A stretch of DNA of 36,257 nucleotides from an uncultured Pelagibacteraceae bacterium. Its GTDB lineage: Bacteria; Pseudomonadota; Alphaproteobacteria; Pelagibacterales; AG-422-B15. Positions within the stretch are counted from its first letter, which is position 1. Every line of letters begins with the position of its first letter. The stretch is taken from contig CABYLU010000009.1 of NCBI GenBank assembly GCA_902519835.1, positions 1 through 36,257 on the forward strand, read 5' to 3'. A program made the position numbers and the translations under genes. Positions 26,311-36,257 of this stretch are shown here, piece after piece. The notes under the pieces were generated by a model. It was not told the origin of the DNA, searched no databases, and saw nothing but the letters and a program-made list of their open reading frames with translations.

Positions 26311-27240
26311 ATGTCAAGCAATGTCGCTATATCAGTAAGAGACTTAAATAAGATTTATGGCGTGGGATCTAAAAATGAAAAGGTAGCTCTAAATAATATC
26401 TCTCTTCAAGTAAAGAAAGGCTCGATATTTGGATTGCTAGGACCTAATGGTGCGGGTAAATCAACTTTTATTAATATTTTAGCTGACCTGGTAAGAAAAA
26501 CGTCTGGGTATATAGACATATTTGGCAAGAGTCATCATGAAAATTTAAAAGAAGTAAAAAAATTAATGGGTATAGTTCCTCAAGAATTGAATATTGATCC
26601 TTTTTTTACTCCATATGAGTTACTAGAAATTCAGGCTGGTTTATTTGGTGTTCCAAAAAAAAATAGAAGGACCAATGAGATCCTAAAGCTTCTTGCGCTA
26701 GAAGATAAATCTCACGCATACGCTAGAACATTATCTGGAGGTATGAGAAGAAGATTACTTATAGCTAAAGCAATGGTTCATGATCCTGAAATACTGATTC
26801 TTGATGAACCAACGGCAGGAGTGGATGTTGAGCTTAGGGCAAATTTATGGACTAATATAAATAAATTAAACAATGAAGGTAAAACAATTATTATTACAAC
26901 TCATTATTTACATGAAGCAGAAGAGTTGTGTAATGAAATTGCAATAATTGATAATGGTAATTTAATAACAAAGGGTACAACATCAAACATAAAATCATTA
27001 ATTGACAGAAAGCAAATAATTATTTCATTAGATAGTAAAAATTTTAACCTAGATCCAATATTGGGACTAGATGTAGAATGTGAAATAGATAGTGACTATC
27101 TAATAATTAATTACAAACCTAGCGAGATAAATTTCAATAAAATTTTGGATGCATTACAATTATCTAATATTCAGGTTAAAGATTTAACAATAAATGAGAC
27201 TAAACTTGAAGATGTATTTCTTAAATTAACTAAGAATTAA
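26311..27240 (+). CDS. ABC transporter ATP-binding protein (ABC-2 / YadG-like)
   Basis: The 309-residue ATPase subunit has Walker A LLGPNGAGKSTFI, the Q-loop in IVPQELNIDPFF, signature LSGGMRRRLLIAKA, Walker B ILILDEPTAGVD, and the switch histidine in TTHYLHEAEEL. The C-terminal 80 residues are the regulatory extension typical of the ABC-2 export group (CcmA/NodI/YadG). An ABC-2 permease normally follows such a gene, but here the next gene is a convergent RND transporter whose stop overlaps by 11 bases. So the permease must be encoded elsewhere or have been lost. The gene is divergent from the CHCC zinc-finger gene. Confidence 0.92.
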   Translation: MSSNVAISVRDLNKIYGVGSKNEKVALNNISLQVKKGSIFGLLGPNGAGKSTFINILADLVRKTSGYIDIFGKSHHENLKEVKKLMGIVPQELNIDPFFTPYELLEIQAGLFGVPKKNRRTNEILKLLALEDKSHAYARTLSGGMRRRLLIAKAMVHDPEILILDEPTAGVDVELRANLWTNINKLNNEGKTIIITTHYLHEAEELCNEIAIIDNGNLITKGTTSNIKSLIDRKQIIISLDSKNFNLDPILGLDVECEIDSDYLIINYKPSEINFNKILDALQLSNIQVKDLTINETKLEDVFLKLTKN

Positions 27241-29911
27241 TTTTTTTTCTTGGAAATAATTTATCAAGTACAACGGCAAGGGCAGGTAGTGTAGTCATCG
27301 CACAAACCATATTTATTATAAACATAAATGTAAGTAACGATCCCATATCTGCCTGAAATTTTAGTGCAGAGAATGACCATGTAGAAACACCAATTGCTAA
27401 AGTAATGGCAGTAAATACTACTGCAGCACCTGTATTTGCAAAAGTATGCTCAAATGCTTCTGTGATATCTAACCCTTCTTTCATTCTCATATTAAGTCTG
27501 TTGTATATATAAAATGCATAATCAACTCCTACTCCTACCGCAAGGACCATAACTGGCAAAGTAGAAACCTTTAATCCAATTTGAGCTAATTCCATGAAAG
27601 CATAACCCAACATTGTCGCAAAAGTTAGAGGGACTGTGCAACAAATTGTTGCTCTCCAATCTAAGTAAGTAGTAAATACTAAAATAATAATAACAATATA
27701 AACTGCAACCATCATTGGCAATTCACCTTTTTCAATAACTTCATTGGTTGCATGTTGAATGCCAACTGTACCACTAGCAAGCCTATACTTAATTTCATCT
27801 GACTCGAATACGATGTCTGAATACTCTGGATTATCCTCAAAAAATTTTTTAAATACTTTTTCTGACTGCTTGATATCTCTAACTCTAAAATTTACATTTT
27901 CATCAAATGATTCTATGTCTCTGTAATAATTTCCAAGGCTTCCAACCCACAAGTTTCGACTGTTAAATCCATTTTCATAAGCAAAGTCAGTGAATTCATC
28001 ATCAGTAAAGACAGCTGGATTTTTTAAACCTAGAACCTCTAATGGTCGCAATGTTGTGCCCGAAAAGGCCGCAAAAGGAATTATATCAGTACCTTCCGTT
28101 GGTTTTTGTATCTGAACTCTGTAAGTAATTGAGTCTTCTAAATCACGATATTGCTCATTATATAACTCTACTGTTTTAATAATATGACTTATTGTAGTTG
28201 CCTTGTGATCTTCTGTAAAAACATAAATGGGCATTATTGAACACGCTTCATTAATAAGCCCTGTCGAAGGGTCAACAACACTTGTTGCAAAAGCAAGTGC
28301 TCTTTCATTTCTTGGAAGATATGTCCATTTAAGATTACCCTCTGCGTAACCACTTAAAGCTCTTTTTGCAACACTTGATAAGGAAATTACTTTCGTAACT
28401 CCCTCAATATTTTCTAGATACCAATGAAGATTATCCTGTGCCGTCATTACATCGTCAGATCGACAAGGATTGATTCCAACTGCGGCTCCAACTTCCGCTA
28501 TAACAACTAATACATCAGTTGTAACATTATATCTTTTTGTTAACTCTGTAATATCTTGATTGTACCTTGCTTCTGCTCGAAGCTCTGGAGCGCCTGCATG
28601 AAGATCCCCTACATGTCTTTCACTCGCTAAGTAAGTTGCTCCAGCGAATAATAATGCACTGAATGATAATGTTATAACAGCAGGTCGAGGTTTAGCTAAT
28701 TTGCCAAAAAATCCCATCAAATTCTGTCGATACGTAATGGCAGATTGTGCTCTAGTTGCAAAACTTTCATTATACCTCGCATATGAAGCAGCAAGTGGGA
28801 GCATAACGAGGTTTGTGATTATTTTGAATGCAACTCCAATTGATGCAGTGATTGCAAGTTCTTGGATCATCCCAATGGGAAGTAAAATAAGTGTTCCAAA
28901 TCCAACTAAATCAGTAATTAACGCCATCGTACCAGGCACTAATAATCTCGAGAATGAAGCCCTCGCAGCATACTCAGCTGATTGTCCTTCTATAACTTCT
29001 TTTGTAATCTGATTAACTTGTTGAATTCCATGTGAAACACCAATAGCAAATACTAAGAAAGGTACTAGAATCGCTAGAGGATCTAGTCCAAAACCTAAAA
29101 TTTTTAACATTCCAAATTGCCATACTAATGATGTTAATGAGCAAACAAGGGGAAGAAAGGTAAGCGTCCAAGAGCGTGAGTACCAATAAACTGCTAATAC
29201 AGTAAGTAAGAAGGCTAGAGCAAAAAATATTACAACATTGTATGCTTCATTAGCAATGTCGGATATCATTTTTGCAAAGCCAGTTATCTCAACTCTGTAT
29301 TTTCCTTGCTCAAATTGATCTCTAATTTCCTCAATATCTTTGCCTAGTTGCAGGTAATCTAATTTTTCTCCAGTTTTTCTATTAAACTCTGTCAATTCAA
29401 CTTTAATAAGCGATGAGGTAAAGTCATTGGAAACAATACTGCCTACATGCCCGCCCGTTAATATTCTTTCCTTAATCTTGTTGATTTCTTCTACTGATAA
29501 TTTTTCTGGAGTTAAATTACCAGGAATGACTTCTGTACTTTCAAAGCCTTCCTCTGTAACACGCATCACTTTTACATTAGGTGTCCAAAGTGATTGCATT
29601 GAGCCTTGGTTAACTCCTGGCAGATATCTAATGGATTGATTCAGCTCAAAAAGTTTACTTAAATAATCTTTATTAAAAATATCTCCTTCTGTAGTCCTCA
29701 GGGCAACAGTAATGCTATTAGTACCGCTTAAATCATCTTGATACTCATAGTAGGTTTTTACAAATGAATGGCTACTAGGTAATTGCTTATAGAAACCCGC
29801 GTCCATTCGGATCTGAACTGCAAAGTAACCCATTATAATTGTTAATAATACAAAACTAGCTAGTACCCAAAAACGGAATTTAAAAAACCAATTTTCAATT
29901 TTTTGCAGCAT
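27230..29911 (-). CDS. MMPL/RND-superfamily transporter
   Basis: This 893-residue inner-membrane exporter has two repeats, each with one leading helix, a large periplasmic loop and a five-helix bundle. The first helix is WVLASFVLLTIIMGYFAV. The first bundle includes LAILVPFLVFAIGVSHGIQQ, and the second includes VMVLAVGVGVDYAFYIYNR, whose membrane aspartate is expected for proton coupling. The family exports lipids, hopanoids or hydrophobic compounds; no membrane-fusion or outer-membrane partner is adjacent. The start (MLQKIENWFFKF) has no Shine-Dalgarno sequence. It is divergent from the diiron-protein gene across a 233-base spacer, which suggests a functional link, and convergent with the ABC ATPase gene. 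Confidence 0.88.
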   Translation of the reverse strand: MLQKIENWFFKFRFWVLASFVLLTIIMGYFAVQIRMDAGFYKQLPSSHSFVKTYYEYQDDLSGTNSITVALRTTEGDIFNKDYLSKLFELNQSIRYLPGVNQGSMQSLWTPNVKVMRVTEEGFESTEVIPGNLTPEKLSVEEINKIKERILTGGHVGSIVSNDFTSSLIKVELTEFNRKTGEKLDYLQLGKDIEEIRDQFEQGKYRVEITGFAKMISDIANEAYNVVIFFALAFLLTVLAVYWYSRSWTLTFLPLVCSLTSLVWQFGMLKILGFGLDPLAILVPFLVFAIGVSHGIQQVNQITKEVIEGQSAEYAARASFSRLLVPGTMALITDLVGFGTLILLPIGMIQELAITASIGVAFKIITNLVMLPLAASYARYNESFATRAQSAITYRQNLMGFFGKLAKPRPAVITLSFSALLFAGATYLASERHVGDLHAGAPELRAEARYNQDITELTKRYNVTTDVLVVIAEVGAAVGINPCRSDDVMTAQDNLHWYLENIEGVTKVISLSSVAKRALSGYAEGNLKWTYLPRNERALAFATSVVDPSTGLINEACSIMPIYVFTEDHKATTISHIIKTVELYNEQYRDLEDSITYRVQIQKPTEGTDIIPFAAFSGTTLRPLEVLGLKNPAVFTDDEFTDFAYENGFNSRNLWVGSLGNYYRDIESFDENVNFRVRDIKQSEKVFKKFFEDNPEYSDIVFESDEIKYRLASGTVGIQHATNEVIEKGELPMMVAVYIVIIILVFTTYLDWRATICCTVPLTFATMLGYAFMELAQIGLKVSTLPVMVLAVGVGVDYAFYIYNRLNMRMKEGLDITEAFEHTFANTGAAVVFTAITLAIGVSTWSFSALKFQADMGSLLTFMFIINMVCAMTTLPALAVVLDKLFPRKKINS

Positions 29912-30087
29912 TTTTCTATAGAGTTAATTTGTGATAGGGGAAAAAATATGAGAAAATCATAGCTTTGTATACGTTTAAATTAAAATGTATAAACTTTATT
30001 TCAAGTTTGTGGTAAGTAAGATAATAATGACAAAACTTTATAATATATTTAAGTTATTGAAATTAATAAATATTTTAAACTAAAAAA

Positions 30088-30101
30088 TGAACAATTGTTC
30101 A
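30088..30101. promoter_or_regulatory. perfect 14-bp palindrome, candidate repressor operator
   Basis: TGAACAATTGTTCA is its own reverse complement. It lies 12 bases upstream of a TATAAT (30113-30118), so it covers the expected -35 region of the diiron-protein gene, and it sits in the 233-base gap between two divergent genes. This is the usual position and shape of a dimeric repressor site, for example TetR type. The regulator is not in the window. The rest of 29912-30144 is AT-rich with no gene that I can see. Confidence 0.6.
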
Positions 30102-30112
30102 CAAATATATTT

Positions 30113-30118
30113 TATAAT
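30113..30118 (+). promoter_or_regulatory. -10 element of the diiron-protein gene
   Basis: A consensus TATAAT is placed 26 bases before the ATG at 30145, which would give a short leader of about 20 bases. No good -35 hexamer is present at 16-18 bases; instead that region is the palindrome at 30088-30101. A second TATAAT at 30132-30137 is too close to the start codon unless the message is leaderless. Confidence 0.45.
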
Positions 30119-30144
30119 TAGTAAAATTCATTATAATCGTCGCT

Positions 30145-31344
30145 ATGGTTGAATTTTCACAAAAAATACAAATTGCAAAAATTGTAGCTAAAGACCGAGT
30201 TTATAAGGTCCAAGAAAAATGGCAAACTTCCAAATCAGGTAAAAATTCACTTACTAAAGACCCTGCTTATAATGCAGCAAACCCAAAGCACTTTATTCCG
30301 ATGATGGATGAAGATCGCTACAGTGATAGATCTGATGCTTTCGATAAAATAATTAGCGCAACACATAAACATTTTTGGGATCCTAATGATAAAAAATACA
30401 TTGATTTCGACATTCCTTTTGACATAGAGAATGAAAACATTGTTGACCCTGATGGACCTTTCGGAATTGAACTACAAATTCCAAGCATTAGAGAGAAGTT
30501 GTCAAAGCAACAATTAATCAAATTAAATAATGAGAGTTTTAGATTTGTATTATCGCAAATACTCCATGGCGAGCAAGCTGCTCTATCATTGAGTGCAAGT
30601 TTATGTCACGTACTAAGAGACCCAGGCGCTCAAGAATATGCAGCTAATCAAACAAGGGAAGAAGCCAGACATGTTGCAGGCTTTACTAAATATATACAAG
30701 CAAGATGGGGATCACCTTATAAAGTTGGGCCAACCTTAGGTAGAGTAGCAAACGAAATTGTTTCGTCTGATTTAGTTTATAAAAAGATTATTGGGATGCA
30801 AATGATGATCGAAGGATTGGCTATGGGTGCATTTGCTATGGCATATGAAAATACAAATGACCCAGTACTGAAAACATTGTTAAAATATACAATGAGCGAT
30901 GAAGCATTTCATCATAAGTTTGGCAAAATATGGGCAGATAGAACAGTTCCAAAATTGACTAAGAAAGAACATATTAAAGTTGAAGATTGGGCTGAAAAGA
31001 TATTTGTTGAACTTCTGTTTAACCTAGTTAATCCATTTGAAAAGAAACATGTATATTCCTGTGTTGGCTTGGACCATAAGTGGGTTGATCGTGAATTTCA
31101 TAAATATATTGATCAAGGAGAAGTGATCAAGGACGAGATGAAAAATCAAAATAATATCTTTAGAGTTCTCGTCAAAACACTTTTAAAGGCGCACATAATC
31201 ACTGATAGAACTAGAGCAACTTACGCCGAATTTGTTAACATGGACGAGTTAAATAATGAAAGTGATACTGTTGCTGGTCAGGAAATTGCTGATCAAGGTG
31301 TAAGTGCCTTAAGTGAAATCAATCGATTAAAGAAAACTGCTTAG
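30145..31344 (+). CDS. ferritin-like diiron-carboxylate protein, substrate unknown
   Basis: This 399-residue soluble protein shows the six-ligand pattern of ferritin-like diiron oxidases in a four-helix bundle. The predicted ligands are E143 (HGEQAAL), E173 and H176 (REEARH), E223 (MIEGLAMG), and E253 and H256 (DEAFHH). The first glutamate lies 30 residues before each ExxH motif in both halves, a symmetry typical of the R2/acyl-desaturase/oxygenase superfamily. It has no signal peptide. The N-terminal 110 and C-terminal 130 residues do not match a family I can name. Hydroxylation, N-oxygenation or desaturation are all possible. It is divergent from an RND exporter, under a palindromic operator. 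Its stop lies 4 bases from the convergent regA stop. Confidence 0.72.
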   Translation: MVEFSQKIQIAKIVAKDRVYKVQEKWQTSKSGKNSLTKDPAYNAANPKHFIPMMDEDRYSDRSDAFDKIISATHKHFWDPNDKKYIDFDIPFDIENENIVDPDGPFGIELQIPSIREKLSKQQLIKLNNESFRFVLSQILHGEQAALSLSASLCHVLRDPGAQEYAANQTREEARHVAGFTKYIQARWGSPYKVGPTLGRVANEIVSSDLVYKKIIGMQMMIEGLAMGAFAMAYENTNDPVLKTLLKYTMSDEAFHHKFGKIWADRTVPKLTKKEHIKVEDWAEKIFVELLFNLVNPFEKKHVYSCVGLDHKWVDREFHKYIDQGEVIKDEMKNQNNIFRVLVKTLLKAHIITDRTRATYAEFVNMDELNNESDTVAGQEIADQGVSALSEINRLKKTA

Positions 31345-31348
31345 ATGA

Positions 31349-31882
31349 TTATTTCGGAGACTTTTTCTGCAGTATTCTCTGTAATGTTCTTCTGTGCATC
31401 TTTAATCTTCTAGCAGTCTCAGAAACATTCCGGTTACACAACTCATATACTCTAAGAATATGCTCCCATTTTACCCTATCTGCAGACATTGGGTTTTGTG
31501 GAGGTTCAGGCGTAGATGAATAAGGAGCCTTTAGTGCAGCTTCAATGTCATCAGCGTCCGCCGGCTTGGCGAGATAATCACACGCACCTTCTTTAACGGC
31601 CGCAACAGCTGTAGGTATATTGCCATAACCAGTGAGCATTACGATCTTACTATCTGGCCTTTTATTAGATAAAACTGATACAACCTCAAGACCATTTCCG
31701 TCGTTAAGTCGTAAATCAATAACTGCGTACTTTGGCGCGTTTGAGTTAACTAATGATTTCGCTTCTGAAACAGATGATGCACCATAAGCCTCATAGCCTT
31801 TTCTTTTCATTGCAGTTATTAATCGATTTCGAAATATATCGTCATCATCAATAATCATCAGAGATTTATCATTCAAGTTCAT
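31349..31882 (-). CDS. regA: RegA/ActR/PrrA-type redox response regulator
   Basis: This 177-residue global regulator acts in redox and energy metabolism. The receiver has the acidic cluster D12-D15, phospho-acceptor D56 (AVIDLRLNDGNG), T84 and K106 (DYLAKPADADD). After a proline-rich linker (PYSSTPEPPQNP) comes the near-invariant Fis-type helix-turn-helix, with MSADRVKWEHILRVYELC and then ETARRLKMHRRTLQRIL, a hallmark of RegA. It starts 19 bases after regB. Targets in relatives include respiratory oxidases, carbon fixation and nitrogen genes; those here are unknown. Confidence 0.95.
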   Translation of the reverse strand: MNLNDKSLMIIDDDDIFRNRLITAMKRKGYEAYGASSVSEAKSLVNSNAPKYAVIDLRLNDGNGLEVVSVLSNKRPDSKIVMLTGYGNIPTAVAAVKEGACDYLAKPADADDIEAALKAPYSSTPEPPQNPMSADRVKWEHILRVYELCNRNVSETARRLKMHRRTLQRILQKKSPK

Positions 31883-31901
31883 ATAATTATCTTTTGCATT
31901 A

Positions 31902-33197
31902 TTATTTCAATAAATCGAGCTGGTCTTTTGATAAAACTATTTTTACCATTCCACCACCGCTTTCCCTATGAGAAAACTTAATCTGACCATTGGACTTTGC
32001 AAGGAGGTTTTTTGATATAAACAAACCCAGTCCCAACCCTTGTTTTTCAGCCTTATTATTATTTTTAACATATGGTTCCCCTAAGAAAGGATAAATTTCT
32101 GGCGCAAAGCCGGGGCCGTCGTCTGCTACTTCAATGATAATACTCTCTTTCTCACTTATTAAATTTATATTAATAACCGCCTTAGCAAATTTGTAAGCAT
32201 TATCAATAACATTTGTAATTGAATGTACAATTTCAGCTGATCTTGGAATTGTAACATCTGTATCTTCAAAATAAGAGTCACTAGCAATTATGACTTTGAT
32301 GTTATTATTCTGATAAGAAGAAATAATTTCATTAATTAAACGGATAAAATCTAAACGATTGATAAATTCATTATTTTTTTCATCAAGATTATTGGACCTT
32401 AATCTCTCTAGAATTTCACTGCATCTTTTAAGTTGAGATTGTATTACATTTAAATCTTCTTTTAGATCTTGCTCTTGATTATTATTAACAAGCTCACGTA
32501 TAATTACTGATATGGTTGACAGTGGAGTTCCCAACTCATGTACAGCAGCAGCTGTCAGCCCCATTAATGCTGAAACTTTTTCTTCATTAGACAGTGAAAG
32601 CTGTGTTTCTTTTAATGCCTTGCGAGTTTTTCTTGAGTCATCTGCAACTCTAAAACAGTAAAAGGTTAAGAATATGGTCGTAATAATTAGTGCTGACCAT
32701 ATTAAAAAAATCTCAAATCTTGAAAATTCGTTTTGACTGATTCCAAGTATATCACTTTCTAAAGGGTAATAGAAGAATGCTAAAAAATTAAGTGAGACAA
32801 TCGCGATAAAAGTAATAATTATTATTCTTTTTAAATCAAGATAGGTGGCAGAAATAACTAGCGGAGCAAGAATCAATACACAAAAAGGATTAGTTAGCCC
32901 CCCTGTTAAAAAAAGAAGCCCTACAAGCTGGAGCAGGTCAAAAACTAATATGAAAAATGTTTCGTTATAATTAAGTATTTTTGTTAAAGGAAAAAATATA
33001 CTGACAGAAATATTTAGTATGACGCTTAACAGAATCAATAATATACAAAGATATATATTAAAATTTATTTCAAAATAAAAAAAAGCAATCACGACAGAAA
33101 TAAATTGACCAAATATTGCGGTCCAATGTATTAAATTTAATGTTCTTAACTTTAAATTAATTTCTTCATCAAATGATTGTTTAAGCAAATTAGACAA
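31902..33197 (-). CDS. regB: RegB/PrrB/ActS-type redox sensor histidine kinase
   Basis: This 431-residue membrane sensor has about six N-terminal helices. The conserved quinone-binding segment GGLTNPF is at 99-105, between helices. The phospho-acceptor is H220 in AAAVHELGTPLSTIS. A cysteine, C259 (LKRCSEIL), lies 39 residues further on, close to the place of the redox-active cysteine of Rhodobacter RegB (40 residues after its histidine), so redox sensing may be kept. The ATPase domain has NVIDNAYKFA, ADDGPGFAPE and GLGLGLFISKNLL. The partner regA follows directly. The senC/prrC gene found beside regA in Rhodobacter is absent here. Confidence 0.93.
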   Translation of the reverse strand: MSNLLKQSFDEEINLKLRTLNLIHWTAIFGQFISVVIAFFYFEINFNIYLCILLILLSVILNISVSIFFPLTKILNYNETFFILVFDLLQLVGLLFLTGGLTNPFCVLILAPLVISATYLDLKRIIIITFIAIVSLNFLAFFYYPLESDILGISQNEFSRFEIFLIWSALIITTIFLTFYCFRVADDSRKTRKALKETQLSLSNEEKVSALMGLTAAAVHELGTPLSTISVIIRELVNNNQEQDLKEDLNVIQSQLKRCSEILERLRSNNLDEKNNEFINRLDFIRLINEIISSYQNNNIKVIIASDSYFEDTDVTIPRSAEIVHSITNVIDNAYKFAKAVININLISEKESIIIEVADDGPGFAPEIYPFLGEPYVKNNNKAEKQGLGLGLFISKNLLAKSNGQIKFSHRESGGGMVKIVLSKDQLDLLK

Positions 33198-33251
33198 GGT
33201 TTATTTCCTAATATTGGATATAATAATTAAATAATATTCTATATTCTTTCA

Positions 33252-36257
<3,006 letters not shown>

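Noticed and set aside
29942..29965. Short inverted repeat TATGA-GAAAA-TCATA near the RND start
   Set aside because: Five-base arms in very AT-rich DNA are expected by chance.
30132..30137. Second TATAAT before the diiron gene
   Set aside because: It is only 8 bases from the ATG, leaving no leader; the TATAAT at 30113 fits better. A leaderless transcript cannot be excluded.

Overview
The window reads as a compact chromosomal segment of a low-GC, probably marine, free-living alphaproteobacterium. The lineage clues are the gene order pckA / chvI-chvG / ahcY / tsaE-amgK-murU, a RegB-RegA redox two-component pair, a CHCC zinc-finger protein of the NDUFS6 family, HspQ, YciB, and a LexA box of the alphaproteobacterial type (GTTC-N7-GTTC) in front of umuDC. 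The streamlining clues are tiny intergenic gaps, convergent genes that overlap at their stop codons, few visible Shine-Dalgarno sequences, and very AT-rich coding DNA. A coastal or open-ocean group such as AEGEAN-169/HIMB59 or another SAR11-like low-GC lineage would fit, but this is inference; no 16S gene is present. I see no tRNA, rRNA, insertion sequence, prophage or CRISPR array.

Layout. Positions 1-1850 hold the tail of an alpha/beta hydrolase gene and a convergent SOS-regulated umuD-umuC operon (translesion polymerase V). Positions 1860-4520 hold a dienelactone-hydrolase-like gene, a strong intrinsic terminator, an ammonium transporter, and a 54-residue membrane-protein gene. Positions 4526-9145 form a divergent cluster: a cysteine-rich DUF3604 metallo-enzyme facing a peptidyl-prolyl isomerase-like protein and a HupE/UreJ membrane protein. 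Positions 9142-12231 hold a DUF3429 membrane protein, a lipoprotein of the alkylsulfatase/metallo-beta-lactamase fold, and an EamA transporter.

Positions 12228-19495 are a long minus-strand run, chvI-chvG-ahcY-tsaE-amgK-murU-dsbA-like-hspQ-yciB. It joins envelope-stress signalling, methyl-cycle clean-up, tRNA modification and peptidoglycan (MurNAc) recycling. pckA diverges from chvI. Positions 21204-26248 are a second minus-strand run: CHCC zinc finger, polA, a cytidylyltransferase-cupin fusion, and a spinster-like MFS transporter. A stand-alone ABC ATPase lies divergent to it.

Positions 27230-31344 hold a large MMPL-type RND transporter divergent from a ferritin-like diiron protein with a complete set of six predicted iron ligands. 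The promoter of the diiron gene carries a perfect 14-bp palindrome. Positions 31349-36257 hold regB-regA (without senC), a YgjP-like metalloprotease, and gyrB cut by the window end.

The most interesting leads are the DUF3604/PPIase/HupE module with its small membrane partner, the palindrome-controlled diiron enzyme next to the RND pump, the SOS box that also fixes the umuD start, and the apparent loss of hprK/PTS genes from the chv locus.
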